Shown one piece after another: positions 18,176 to 26,953 of a DNA stretch of 59,140 bases. The notes beneath the pieces are model-generated. The model saw only the letters and a program-made list of their open reading frames with translations. It was not told where the DNA came from and searched no databases. Every line of letters starts with the position of its first letter. The stretch's first letter is position 1. The stretch is from positions 1-59,140 of the forward strand of contig CAMDRI010000010.1 in the NCBI GenBank assembly GCA_945906725.1. Reading direction: 5' to 3'. The translations under genes and the position numbers were made by a program. The stretch comes from Candidatus Kuenenia stuttgartensis. Lineage in GTDB: Bacteria > Planctomycetota > Planctomycetia > Planctomycetales > Planctomycetaceae.

Positions 18176-19723
18176 TCACAGTTCGGACGCTTTTAGCTTC
18201 CCTCGGTCGTCCGGGACTTGATAGAACTTTTGCAGTCGTGCGACCTCGGCCTTCAAATCCTTGACGACTTCGGCGTTGGCCGGATCGGCGTAGATGCTGC
18301 GCATTTCATTCGGGTCTTTTTGAAGGTCGAACAGTTCCCACTCGTCTTCGTTGTAGAAGTGGATCAGCTTGTAGCGGTCAGTACGCACGCCGTAATGGCG
18401 GCGGACGGCATGGGAAGCGCCCCGGTCGGAGAAGAATTCGTAGTAGTGGTAGTAGATGCTCTTTCGCCAATCGCTGGGCGTCTGGCCTTTGAGCAGTGGG
18501 ACGAGGCTGCGGCCCTGCATGTCTTGGGGAATCTCGGCTCCGGCGAGATCGAGAAACGTCTCGGCGAAGTCGAGATTCTGCACGAGGTCTGTGTTGACCG
18601 AGCCAGGCTTAATGATTCCAGGCCAGCGGGCAACCAGCGGCATTCGCAGCGATGGCTCGTACATGAATCGCTTGTCGAACCAGCCGTGATCGCCGAGATA
18701 AAACCCCTGATCCGACGAGTAGATCACGATCGTGTTCTGAGCGAGTCCCGTGTCGTCGAGATGCTTGAGCACTCGGCCAACGCCGTCATCGACAGCAGCG
18801 ACGCAACGCAGGTAGTCCTTGATGTACCGCTGATACTTCCAACGCACGAGATCCTTACCGGTGAGCTTGGCCTTCTCGAACGCGGCGTTTTCGTCGTCGT
18901 AGGCTTTGTGCCACGCGGCGAGCTGTTCCGGGTTGAGGTTCTTCGGCGGATCGAATTTCAGATCGAACCGAGTCATCGTCTTCTCGATGGTCATGTCCTG
19001 CTTGTGAGCAGCGGTGCCTCGGCCTGAGTAATCATCGAACAGCGTGTCCGGTTCCAGGATCGTGACGTTTTTGTAGAGATCGAAATACTTCGGTCCCGGC
19101 TGCCACTCGCGGTGCGGAGCCTTGTGCTGCCACATCAGCATGAACGGCTTGTCCTTGTCGCGTCCCTTTTCGAGCCAGTCCAGAGCCAAGTCGGTGATGA
19201 TCTCGGTCGTGTATCCCGTGCGTTGAATGCGCTTGCCGTTGGCGATCATCGGCGGGTTGTAGTACGGGCCTTGGCCAACCAGGATGTCCGAGTAATCAAA
19301 ACCGGTCGGATTATTGCCGAGGTGCCATTTGCCGATGAGCGCGGTTTGATAGCCGCCTTTTTGCAGCAGCTTGGGGAACGTCTGCTGAGCTCCGTTGAAA
19401 CTCTCGCCCCCCTCGTTGGTCTTGTAGCCGTTCAAGTGGCTGTGCTTGCCTGTGAGGATGACGGCTCGGCTGGGGCCGCAGATCGAGTTCGTGCAGAAGC
19501 AATTCTGAAATCGCATCCCCTCACGCGCGATGCGATCGAGATTTGGCGTCTGATTGATCTTCGAGCCGTAGCAGCTCATCGCGTGCGAGGCGTGGTCGTC
19601 GGTGAAGATGAAGATCACATTCGGCCGCTTCGCGTCGGCGGCATTGAGCGGGAGCGAGAATAACCCGCAAGCCAGTGTCACGAGACCAGTCAGAAGCAGC
19701 TTGGATGAGACTTCACGAATCAT
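18176..19723 (-). CDS. Sulfatase
   Basis: I use the ATG at 19723, which begins a signal peptide ([19 protein letters not shown]); an in-frame ATG at 19804 would add 27 residues without protein character. The product is 515 aa. The core follows the type I sulfatase plan: [20 protein letters not shown] with metal-binding aspartates, then NSICGPSR with Cys82 as the formylglycine-precursor in C-x-[22 protein letters not shown] and [16 protein letters not shown]. It would hydrolyse sulfate esters outside the cytoplasm after conversion of the cysteine by an FGE-type enzyme. Its last residues ([11 protein letters not shown]) are typical of planctomycete arylsulfatase/iduronate-2-sulfatase-like members; the substrate cannot be told. 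Confidence 0.95.
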   Translation of the reverse strand: MIREVSSKLLLTGLVTLACGLFSLPLNAADAKRPNVIFIFTDDHASHAMSCYGSKINQTPNLDRIAREGMRFQNCFCTNSICGPSRAVILTGKHSHLNGYKTNEGGESFNGAQQTFPKLLQKGGYQTALIGKWHLGNNPTGFDYSDILVGQGPYYNPPMIANGKRIQRTGYTTEIITDLALDWLEKGRDKDKPFMLMWQHKAPHREWQPGPKYFDLYKNVTILEPDTLFDDYSGRGTAAHKQDMTIEKTMTRFDLKFDPPKNLNPEQLAAWHKAYDDENAAFEKAKLTGKDLVRWKYQRYIKDYLRCVAAVDDGVGRVLKHLDDTGLAQNTIVIYSSDQGFYLGDHGWFDKRFMYEPSLRMPLVARWPGIIKPGSVNTDLVQNLDFAETFLDLAGAEIPQDMQGRSLVPLLKGQTPSDWRKSIYYHYYEFFSDRGASHAVRRHYGVRTDRYKLIHFYNEDEWELFDLQKDPNEMRSIYADPANAEVVKDLKAEVARLQKFYQVPDDRGKLKASEL

Positions 19724-19803
19724 GGAGTGATCCCACGGATTGGTGCGACTAGTGCAGAATCCCGCGAGTAACCGGGGCAAGCCCGGTGGGGTTAATGTCG
19801 TCA

Positions 19804-21450
19804 TTAGCGAGCGGCGTCTTCGATCTGTTTCAGGGCGGCGTCACGCAGGGCAGTGTGCTTTTTCAGGACTTCGTTCATCGAGGTCTTCACGCCCGGCAGG
19901 TGAGCCACCAGCGTCTCGAACGCGTCGCGGGAAATACTGATGAGATCGAGCGGTGTCTTGGCTCGGATCGACGCGCTGCGCGGGTGGTCGGCGATCAAGG
20001 CCATCTCGCCGAAGACGTCGCCTGCCTTGAGCGTCGCGACCGAATGGCCGTCGCGCAGCACATCGGCCTCGCCGCTGATCACGACGAACACTTTGTCGCC
20101 GAAGTCTCCTTGATCGAACACCATTTCTCCCGTGTGCAGGTGTTGGCGCGAGACCGAATCGGGAACAAAGATGCGGACTTCGGTGATGTCGCGCGGCAAA
20201 AATATATCCAGGCACCAGTCGGTGAAGATTCGCCATTGGCGGTCCAAGCCTGGAAACTTGCTGAGGTAGACCGCTCGCCAAAAGATCCACGCGATGAAGC
20301 CGCGCAGTTTGATCCCCATCACTTCCGCGACCGCCGAGCGATGTCCCAACGATGCGAGCTTACCCAAGCCCGTGAACGAAAACCGTCGCAGCGGCGTCCC
20401 ACGCAGCGTGGCGAGAATGTTTGCGGCGCAGGTCTGAGCTTGCCGCAATGCGTGCTGAGCGGTGGGAGGCGACATGATGCCGTCTCGTTGCGGCACGGCC
20501 GCGCAATCTCCCAACGCCCAAACGTGCGTGCTACCTACGACGTGCATTTCTGGCGAGACGAGGACGCGGCCACCTTTGTCTTTCTCGAACGGCAATTTCT
20601 CGACCAGCCGATGCGGCGCGGCGGGGACGGTCGCCACGACGACTCGCGAGGGAATGAATTCCAGATCGGGCGAGTTCTTGCCTTGCAAGACGGCCCCCTC
20701 GGCCGTGACCGCCTTCAGTCGAGTATTCAGACGGATTTCGATGCCGCGCTGTTCGAGAATCTTGTGAGCATATTTCGCGAGATCTTCGCCCAGTTCGGGC
20801 AGAATGCGATCTGCGCTTTGCAGCAGGATGACTTGCAGATCGCTGGCCTTGATCGACTGGTACGCGGAAACCGCGCTCTGCAGGAAGTCATTCAATTCGG
20901 CGATGCACTCGACGCCGGAGAACCCGCCGCCGCCGACCACGAACGTCAGCAGTCTGCGCCGCTCTTCGGGATCGGTTTCGTTGTCCGCCTCTTCGAGTAC
21001 CTGCACGATCGCGGTTCGCAGTCGCAGCGCGTCGCCGAGATATTTGAACGGAATAGCGTGCTCACGCATCCCCGGCACCAGGTCCGAGTTCAATCGCGAA
21101 CCGAGCGCTACGACCAGATGATCGAACGGCAGTTCTTTGATCTTGGGCAGGAATTCGGGGCCGAGCGTGACGACCTTGCGTTCGAGGTCGATGCTGAGAA
21201 TCTCGCGCGTGTGCAGCCGAGTCCGTTTGGCCATCCGGCGGATCGGCGTGATGACGTGCAGCATCTCGATCGTGCCGCTAATGACTTCGGGGAGCAGCGG
21301 CTGAAAAACCATGTAGTTTTCCAGGCTGACCAGTGAGATTTCGATGTTCGGCCGTTCGATGGAGAACATCGCTTGTTCGAGATACATCGCGGTGTATACG
21401 CCGGCGAATCCACCACCCAGAATCAGGATCCGTTTCTTGTCGTTGCTCAT
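19804..21450 (-). CDS. NDH-2-type NADH dehydrogenase fused to a cyclic-nucleotide-binding domain
   Basis: The product is 548 aa. Residues 1 to about 400 form a two-dinucleotide-fold flavoprotein: [10 protein letters not shown] binds [16 protein letters not shown] begins the NADH fold, and [15 protein letters not shown] is the second FAD contact. This is the pattern of type II NADH dehydrogenases, which pass electrons from NADH to quinone at the inner membrane face without pumping protons. From about residue 410 a CNB/Crp-like domain follows: [40 protein letters not shown]. The fusion suggests allosteric control by a cyclic nucleotide, though it could be purely structural. The gene diverges from the Rrf2 regulator over 194 bases. 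Confidence 0.9.
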   Translation of the reverse strand: MSNDKKRILILGGGFAGVYTAMYLEQAMFSIERPNIEISLVSLENYMVFQPLLPEVISGTIEMLHVITPIRRMAKRTRLHTREILSIDLERKVVTLGPEFLPKIKELPFDHLVVALGSRLNSDLVPGMREHAIPFKYLGDALRLRTAIVQVLEEADNETDPEERRRLLTFVVGGGGFSGVECIAELNDFLQSAVSAYQSIKASDLQVILLQSADRILPELGEDLAKYAHKILEQRGIEIRLNTRLKAVTAEGAVLQGKNSPDLEFIPSRVVVATVPAAPHRLVEKLPFEKDKGGRVLVSPEMHVVGSTHVWALGDCAAVPQRDGIMSPPTAQHALRQAQTCAANILATLRGTPLRRFSFTGLGKLASLGHRSAVAEVMGIKLRGFIAWIFWRAVYLSKFPGLDRQWRIFTDWCLDIFLPRDITEVRIFVPDSVSRQHLHTGEMVFDQGDFGDKVFVVISGEADVLRDGHSVATLKAGDVFGEMALIADHPRSASIRAKTPLDLISISRDAFETLVAHLPGVKTSMNEVLKKHTALRDAALKQIEDAAR

Positions 21451-21592
21451 AAAATGTCTGACTCGGTGACCGTTCGAGGTGGATGGCGGTCACTGTCAAA
21501 CCGCCAGTTCAAAATGTCAAGCGGGCGCGCGAAGCCGCCCACTGTGCCGCTCACCAAATCGCACACTTGCGGGCCAGAATTCGGCGGGCTAC

Positions 21593-21619
21593 AAGAAACA
21601 AACATTTGTGGTGTTTCTT
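21593..21619. promoter_or_regulatory. Inverted repeat in divergent Rrf2/NDH-2 promoter region, candidate operator
   Basis: AAGAAACA at 21593-21600 and TGTTTCTT at 21612-21619 are exact reverse complements with an 11-base spacer; the half-site centres are 19 bases apart, about two helical turns. The site lies 26 bases before the Rrf2 ATG and so could serve autoregulation and control of the divergent NDH-2 gene. Confidence 0.45.
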
Positions 21620-21644
21620 TTGACTATTTGAACCGGACTCGGTC

Positions 21645-22103
21645 ATGCGACTCTCACTACAAACCGATTACGCGCTGCGAACGCTGATGTATCTCGCGTC
21701 GGATTTCAATCGTACGACGATCGCCGAAGTCGCGGGATTCTATCGTATTTCAGCTCCGAATGTGGCCAAAGTTGTGAACCAGTTGGCTCGGTTGGGCTAC
21801 GTGCGGAGCGTGCGAGGGATCGGCGGCGGCATCGAATTAGCAGTCGCGGCGGAAGAGATCGCGATCGGTGAGATCGTGGAGGCGTTCGAGGGGTCGCTGC
21901 ACCTGTTGGAGTGCGTCGGGACCGACAACGTTTGCGTCATTCAGGATTATTGTAAGTTGCGCAACGTGCTCGCGCGGGCCGAGCAGGTGCAGGTGGACTA
22001 CCTCAAGGGCGTCCGACTGTGCGACGTCTTGCCGGTCAAAATTCCCGGCGTGAAGCGCAGCGTCACTCGCGGTTCGTCCCGCAAAGAGAGGGTCTCGAAA
22101 TGA
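21645..22103 (+). CDS. Rrf2-family transcriptional regulator with three clustered cysteines
   Basis: The product is 152 aa. It begins MRLSLQTDYALRTLMYLASD, the usual Rrf2 start, and has the winged helix (ISAPNVAKVVNQLARLGYVR followed by SVRGIGGG). Cys90, Cys97 and Cys103 have 6- and 5-residue gaps, close to the cysteine cluster that holds an Fe-S centre in NsrR- and IscR-type members, so nitric oxide or redox sensing is likely. The stop overlaps the next start (ATGA at 22100-22103), coupling it to a DUF3365 haem protein, and it is divergent from the NDH-2 fusion. Confidence 0.93.
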   Translation: MRLSLQTDYALRTLMYLASDFNRTTIAEVAGFYRISAPNVAKVVNQLARLGYVRSVRGIGGGIELAVAAEEIAIGEIVEAFEGSLHLLECVGTDNVCVIQDYCKLRNVLARAEQVQVDYLKGVRLCDVLPVKIPGVKRSVTRGSSRKERVSK

Positions 22104-22627
22104 AAATGCACAGCGTTCGTGGGGTCGTTCTGGGTTTGGGTCTGTTGTTGCTGGGAGTTGCGTTGTTGCCCGGTCAGGGAACGAAGACTGACAAGCCGGA
22201 TGCTGCGGTCGAACGTACTCGCAAGCAGACAAAGATGCTCGATGACCTCTACAAGACGGCGATCGTGCTCATCACGGAACACTACGTGAAGGGCGATGAG
22301 CCTGCCGCCGCCGTTGCCGGCAAACTGCTGTGGAAAGAGATGAAGGCGAAGGGCCACCACGAAGTGCGGCTGATCGATGCGACCGGCGACCCTCTCGAAG
22401 CGGGCAACGTTGCCGTCGATGAATTTGAAAAGGCGGCGATCAAGGAGATTCTTGGCGGCAAAGCGTCGGTGGATCGTGTTGTTGAAAAAGACGGCAAGAA
22501 ATTCCTGCGGACGGCGACCATCGTCCCCGTGGTGATGGAGAAATGCCGTTCCTGCCACCCGAACTACAAGGACGTCCCGAAAGGCAAAGCGATCGGAGCA
22601 CTGACCTACACGCTGCCGATCGAGTGA
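22100..22627 (+). CDS. DUF3365 (Tll0287-like) c-type haem protein
   Basis: The product is 175 aa from the ATG that overlaps the Rrf2 stop; a second ATG at 22106 is also possible. A signal peptide (RGVVLGLGLLLLGVALLPG) shows export. The DUF3365 body contains EVRLIDATGDPLEAGNVAVD and ends with CRSCH at residues 149-153, a c-type haem site, then ALTYTLPIE. DUF3365 domains are small-molecule or redox sensors outside the cytoplasm, often attached to kinases; here it stands alone. Coupling to an Rrf2 regulator suggests both serve one redox or nitric-oxide response (inference). Confidence 0.88.
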   Translation: MKMHSVRGVVLGLGLLLLGVALLPGQGTKTDKPDAAVERTRKQTKMLDDLYKTAIVLITEHYVKGDEPAAAVAGKLLWKEMKAKGHHEVRLIDATGDPLEAGNVAVDEFEKAAIKEILGGKASVDRVVEKDGKKFLRTATIVPVVMEKCRSCHPNYKDVPKGKAIGALTYTLPIE

Positions 22628-22664
22628 GTCCGTCGATCCGTCAGTGCGGCACCGTTTCAGTTCA

Positions 22665-22775
22665 TCTCCCTTCGGGAGGTGGTGGCCGAAGGCCGGATGA
22701 GGGATTCAATCGTCATTAGCGATCACATCAACGATTGAGTCCCTCACCCCGACCCTCTCCCGAAGGGAGAGAGAG
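22665..22775. repeat. Long imperfect palindrome of the GGGAGAG-rich family
   Basis: This stretch between the DUF3365 gene and the propeller gene folds on itself. Outer arms are CTCCCTTCGGGAG at the left and CTCTCCCGAAGGGAGAG at the right, and an inner pair CAATCGT (22707-22713) and ACGATTG (22731-22737) is exact. A second element with the same border theme lies inside the NAD synthetase gene at about 35779-35925. Confidence 0.75.
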
Positions 22776-22850
22776 AAAGACGCGGCCACAGGTCGCAACC
22801 GCGCATCCCTGATCCCTGATCCCTGACCCCCGACCCCTGCCCCCTCTATC

Positions 22851-23777
22851 ATGCTCGCCACGATGAGCATGTCTGAGCCACTCTGGTTGCGAGATGGGCA
22901 GGGAAACCCGCCGACGATGCGTTGGGCGTTTGCGCTCGAAGGTCCGTTGGTCGCGATGGACATGGGCCGCGAGTCGGGCGAAGTGCTGGCGGCGGATGAC
23001 TGTGGCGGGCTGTATCGCCTCGGTCGCCGCGGTGAGTTGCTGAAATCATCGAACGGTCTGCGCGGCGTGCGAGCGGTCGCGTGGTCGGACGCGAACGCGG
23101 TGGGGGCGGTGATCATCGGCGACCGAAAAGTGCTGCGGCTGAACGGCAAGCTCGAAGCGGATTGGTCGGTGGGATTGCCGGAGGCGGCACTGGGAGTTGC
23201 TCTCGCGCCCTATGGCCGGCAGACGGCGATCAGTTTGGCTAACGGCGGAAACCTCGTGTTGGGAGAACAGAGCGAACAGCTCAGCGTATTCGAGACAGCT
23301 CGGCCGCTGAAATGGATTCAGTTTTTGGCCAACAAACCGGTGCTGATCGGCGCGGCGGAATACGGCCAAGTCTGCGCTCATCGCATCAGCGGCGAGCGAC
23401 TCTGGAGCGAGAAGTGTTTCGCCTCGCTGGGAGAGATGTGTGCGGCGGCCAATGGCGAGATGATTTTGGTGGCGGGATTCAACCAGGGCATCCAGTCGTT
23501 CGACGGCGACGACGGTTCGACGCGGGACTCGTATCTCACCGAAGGAACGGTCAGTCGTGTGTCGTGCAGCTTCGATGCCGATCGCATTGCCGCAGCGACG
23601 CTCGAACAGCATTTGTACTGGCTCAACTCCAGCGGCAGATTGCTCTGGTCGACGGAAGTGGACGAGGAGATCGTGCGAGTGATCTGCGACCCGCTGGGGG
23701 AGTGGTTGCTAGTCGGCCTGCGTTCAGGTCACATCCTGCGGCTCGATTGGGAACGCCGAGCGAACTGGCGAACGTAG
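22851..23777 (+). CDS. Cytoplasmic beta-propeller (WD40/PQQ-like) repeat protein
   Basis: The product is up to 308 aa; ATGs at 22851, 22863 and 22869 are all possible. Repeated short blades are visible: LAADDCGGLYRLGRRGELLK, VIIGDRKVLRLNGKLEADWS, VCAHRISGERLWSEKCFASL, AATLEQHLYWLNSSGRLLWS and LLVGLRSGHILRLDWERRAN. Each ends in an L-W/L-D type strand, as in quinoprotein-like or WD40 propellers. There is no signal peptide, so it is probably intracellular and may act as a binding scaffold. The stop codon falls inside the palindrome that follows. I cannot assign a partner. Confidence 0.75.
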   Translation: MLATMSMSEPLWLRDGQGNPPTMRWAFALEGPLVAMDMGRESGEVLAADDCGGLYRLGRRGELLKSSNGLRGVRAVAWSDANAVGAVIIGDRKVLRLNGKLEADWSVGLPEAALGVALAPYGRQTAISLANGGNLVLGEQSEQLSVFETARPLKWIQFLANKPVLIGAAEYGQVCAHRISGERLWSEKCFASLGEMCAAANGEMILVAGFNQGIQSFDGDDGSTRDSYLTEGTVSRVSCSFDADRIAAATLEQHLYWLNSSGRLLWSTEVDEEIVRVICDPLGEWLLVGLRSGHILRLDWERRANWRT

Positions 23778-23835
23778 ACCGGACGCCCACGTCCGGTTTC
23801 GGCCATATCTGACCGGACGTGAGCGTCCGGTCTAC
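23774..23835. repeat. Inverted repeat between convergent genes
   Basis: GTAGACCGGACG borders the left and CGTCCGGTCTAC the right, with an inner GTCCGG/CCGGAC pairing. It lies between the convergent propeller and CNNM genes and contains the propeller stop (TAG, 23775-23777), so it may serve as a two-way terminator. Confidence 0.8.
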
Positions 23836-23842
23836 TCTTCGT

Positions 23843-25348
23843 TCACCCAGTCACGGCAGGATCAGCGGCTTCGATGATGCCGAGCAGTTCCTCCACGGAC
23901 TTCGCATGCCGGAGCTTCTCGCGCACGAATTCGCTCTTCGCGACGTTGGCCAATTGAGCCAGGAAGAAGACCTGCAAGTTCGGACGGTCGGCAGGCGTGA
24001 TGAGCAGGAAAATCAACCGCACCGGTTCGGTGGACGTCGGGTTGAACAGGATGCCCTCGTCGGAGCGGCCGAAGACCATGATCGGCTTCGACAGTCGCGG
24101 ACAACGAGCGTGCGGGATCGCAACTCCGAATCCGACGTCTGTCGTGATGAGCTGCTCGCGGGTCAGCGCCAGTCCGGCGATGTCTACATCGGCCGGGATG
24201 TTGGCCGTCGGGATCGCAGTGATGAGTTCGCGAATCGCGGCCTCGGTCGTCGTTGCCGCAACATCCAGCAAGATTCCTCCGGATTCGAGTGCATCCTTCA
24301 AGAACAGTTTCGGCAGACGCGGGTACTCGTCTTCGATCTTGCCGACGATCTCTTCCAGAATGTCTTCCAGCGTGATGAGGCCCACCGGATGATGACCGTC
24401 CATGACGACGGCCATGTTCGCACCGTCCCGTTGCAGTTCCAGCATCGTCACGGCGAGGTTGTCCGCCGGCCCGACGATCCGCAGCGGACGCAGGATGCGC
24501 TGCCAATCGCGATCCCCCTGATCCAACAGCAACAAGTCTTTCATCAGCAGGTACTTGACCGGCTCACGCGATTTTGAATCGAGCACCGGGATGCGCGAAA
24601 AGCGATGTTCACGCACGGTTCGCAAGACCTCCGCCAGCGGCGTGTCGGCCGATAACGTTTGCACCTGCGGCCACGCGATCATCGCGTCACGCACCGTCTG
24701 CTTGCTGAGGTCAAACAAGTTCTCGACCATCAGCAATTGGTTGAACGAGAACGATCCCGTCGCCTGACTCGCGAACAGCAGCATCCGCAGTTCTTGCTCG
24801 GTGTGCGCGACTTCGTGATGGTCAGCTTCCAGGCCTAGCAGTTTGAGGACCAAATCGCAGCCGGCGTTGACGGCCAGCATCGGAATGTAAAACAGCCGAA
24901 AACACCACCGCATCGGCAATGCGACCGCCAGCGTCGTTTGCTCCGCCCGCCGGATCGCCAGAATCTTGGGAGCCTGCTCGCCAATCAGAATGTGCAAAAA
25001 AGTAATCAGGCTGAATGCCAAGATCACCGAGAGCCAATGACTGGCCCAGTCCGTCATCCACGTCGGTCGGCCGATGAAGCCTTGCAGGATGTGCTCGAAC
25101 GCCGGCTCACCGACCCAGCCCAATGCCAAGCTGGCGACCGTGATGCCAAGTTGCGTCGCCGAGAGGTATTCGTCCAACTCTGCGAGCATCCCGCGAGCCA
25201 TCATCGCCTGGCGATTTCCCTTCCGAGCCAATTCCTCGATACGCGTGGTGCGAACCTTGACGAGAGCGAACTCCGCCAAAACGAAAAACCCATTGAGCAA
25301 CACCAAAACAAAGGCCAACAGCAACTGCAGCCCAGTGGTCAAGTCCAT
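23843..25348 (-). CDS. CNNM/HlyC-CorC-type membrane protein with CBS pair and C-terminal PTS EIIA domain
   Basis: I use the ATG at 25348, which begins the first membrane segment (LQLLLAFVLVLLNGFFVLAE); an open frame extends to 25468 without support. The product is 501 aa. Residues 1 to about 200 are a DUF21/CNNM transmembrane domain (VRTTRIEELARKGNR, LSATQLGITVASLALGWVGE). A CBS pair follows (VREHRFSRIPVLDSKS, MDGHHPVGLITLEDILEEIV). From about residue 355 a PTS fructose/nitrogen-type EIIA domain appears, with the phospho-accepting His413 in GVAIPHARCP. CNNM proteins export magnesium or other divalent ions. The EIIA part could place transport under phosphotransfer control, an unusual arrangement. 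Confidence 0.9.
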   Translation of the reverse strand: MDLTTGLQLLLAFVLVLLNGFFVLAEFALVKVRTTRIEELARKGNRQAMMARGMLAELDEYLSATQLGITVASLALGWVGEPAFEHILQGFIGRPTWMTDWASHWLSVILAFSLITFLHILIGEQAPKILAIRRAEQTTLAVALPMRWCFRLFYIPMLAVNAGCDLVLKLLGLEADHHEVAHTEQELRMLLFASQATGSFSFNQLLMVENLFDLSKQTVRDAMIAWPQVQTLSADTPLAEVLRTVREHRFSRIPVLDSKSREPVKYLLMKDLLLLDQGDRDWQRILRPLRIVGPADNLAVTMLELQRDGANMAVVMDGHHPVGLITLEDILEEIVGKIEDEYPRLPKLFLKDALESGGILLDVAATTTEAAIRELITAIPTANIPADVDIAGLALTREQLITTDVGFGVAIPHARCPRLSKPIMVFGRSDEGILFNPTSTEPVRLIFLLITPADRPNLQVFFLAQLANVAKSEFVREKLRHAKSVEELLGIIEAADPAVTG

Positions 25349-25470
25349 AGTGGTGGAGATTGTATGCGGCACCGCTCGGACGAACAAAGCGACTGACGAT
25401 TCGCCGGCTCGTCGGTAGACTGTCACCACGAGCGACCAATCCTCTGGCATTGAACCGACAGGGATCACTC

Positions 25471-26733
25471 ATGAACGTTCCACCGACTCGGCTGCACCGC
25501 CGCGAGCTGTTGAAATTGGGCTCTGTCGCGGCGATGGCTCCGTGGTTTTCGCTTCAGGCGGCCGAGGCAAAAACGAAAATGCCGCGAGTCGCGGCGATCA
25601 ATTCGATCTACCGGTTGCGGTCGCATGCGTATCACATCGCCGGGCGGTTCATTCACGGCTACACGATCAACGGGCTGCATCATCAGCCACCGTTTCAGCT
25701 CGTCCGCATGTTCGACCATCAACAGCCGGCGGACGACCTCGGCCAGGAGGTCTGCCAGAAGCACGGCATCGAACTTTGCTCGTCAGTGGCCCAAGCACTC
25801 GGCGGCGACAAGCTGGATGTCGATGCGGTGTTGCTCATCATCGAGCACGGCGATTATCCGCTGAACGAGCGGAACCAAATCCTGTACCCGCGCTTCGAGA
25901 TGTTCCAAGAAGTGATCGACGTCTTCCGCAAGAGCGGTCGCAGCGTGCCGGTGTTTGTCGACAAGCATTTGTCCTTCGACCAGCAGAAGGCTGCGAAGAT
26001 GGTTGCGGTCTCGAAGGAATTGAAGTTCGGCTTGATGGCCGGCTCGTCGTTGCCGGTGACGTGGCGGATCCCGGAGTTTGCTCCGCCGCTCGGCACCCCA
26101 TTCGAGGAAGGGGTCGCCGTCATCGGGTACGACCGGAACACCTGGGAGATTTATCTGTTTCATGTGCTGGAAGTTTTGCAGTGCATGTTGGAGCGTCGCC
26201 CCGGTGGTGAGACCGGCGTGAAGTCGATCCAAACGCTGTCGGGCGATGCAGCCTGGAAGGCCGGCGACGAGGGCCGCTGGTCCTGGCCGTTGCTGGAACA
26301 CGCCCTCTCGCGCTGTCCCAGCCGCAATTACGGAAAAGTGCGAGAACAGGTCAAGAACCCGCTCGTCACGCTGATCGAATACGTCGACGGCACGAAAGGG
26401 GCCGTCTTCAATCTTGTTGAAGCAACCTCTGACTTCGCCTTCGCGGGTCGCATCAAAGGCCAGGCCGAACCGGTCAGCACCTGTTTTTATCTGCCGGCTC
26501 CACCCGGTGCGCGGTTCTTCGATCCACTGACGTTCAACATCGAGAAGTTTTTCGCCGCCGGTCGTCCGCCGTACCCGGTTGAGCGCACGCTGCTGACGAC
26601 GACCATGTGCGACCACGCGATTCGCTCGCAGCACAATGCAGGCAAAGTCATCAGCGATCCGTCGCTGCTTGTCCGCTACCAAACCTCGGAAGACGACGGC
26701 CACTTCCGCGGGCGGTTCATCGACCGATCCTAA
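25471..26733 (+). CDS. TAT-exported planctomycete protein, Rossmann-oxidoreductase-like, function unknown
   Basis: The product is 420 aa from the ATG at 25471. A twin-arginine signal (RRELLKLGSVAAMAPWFSLQ) starts it. The next part (MPRVAAINSIYRLRSHAYHI, VDAVLLIIEHGDYPLNERNQ, GRSVPVFVDKHLSFDQQKAA) has the strand and helix rhythm of a Gfo/Idh/MocA-type nucleotide fold, with VDKHLS at the place of the usual EKP motif, but the glycine loop is not obvious. The C-terminal half has NPLVTLIEYVDGTKGAVFNL. It stands alone between divergent CNNM and the thioredoxin-protease gene. Planctomycete homologues are annotated hypothetical as far as I recall. Confidence 0.8.
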   Translation: MNVPPTRLHRRELLKLGSVAAMAPWFSLQAAEAKTKMPRVAAINSIYRLRSHAYHIAGRFIHGYTINGLHHQPPFQLVRMFDHQQPADDLGQEVCQKHGIELCSSVAQALGGDKLDVDAVLLIIEHGDYPLNERNQILYPRFEMFQEVIDVFRKSGRSVPVFVDKHLSFDQQKAAKMVAVSKELKFGLMAGSSLPVTWRIPEFAPPLGTPFEEGVAVIGYDRNTWEIYLFHVLEVLQCMLERRPGGETGVKSIQTLSGDAAWKAGDEGRWSWPLLEHALSRCPSRNYGKVREQVKNPLVTLIEYVDGTKGAVFNLVEATSDFAFAGRIKGQAEPVSTCFYLPAPPGARFFDPLTFNIEKFFAAGRPPYPVERTLLTTTMCDHAIRSQHNAGKVISDPSLLVRYQTSEDDGHFRGRFIDRS

Positions 26734-26851
26734 AAAAATCCGAGCCGGCACAGCGACTGCTCTTGCTGAAGCTCGCTGAGTTGCGATTCGCGGCTGAGCC
26801 GCCCACACCTCTTGAACTCGGCCAATTCGCGACGAACGAGCGATTCCAAGG

Positions 26852-26919
26852 CGGAGCCTGTACGGAGCCTGTACGGAGTCGGTTTGTAATTCTGTCGTCT
26901 CGCGTTGTCGAAATTACAA
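26852..26919. promoter_or_regulatory. Short tandem and inverted repeats upstream of the thioredoxin-protease gene
   Basis: An 11-base unit CGGAGCCTGTA occurs twice in a row (26852-26862, 26863-26873), followed by a partial third. Next, TTGTAATT (26884-26891) and AATTACAA (26912-26919) form an exact inverted repeat 35 bases before the start codon. A regulator site is possible; nothing more can be said. The remaining 220-base gap holds no convincing gene. Confidence 0.35.
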
Positions 26920-26953
26920 GTCGTACGCGATTTCGAAGGCAAGGAGGCCTGAT

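Noticed and set aside
19724..19804. Earlier ATG for the sulfatase
   Set aside because: The added 27 residues lack signal-peptide character, and the stretch includes a small ACCGGG/CCCGGT hairpin; the ATG at 19723 starts a normal signal peptide.
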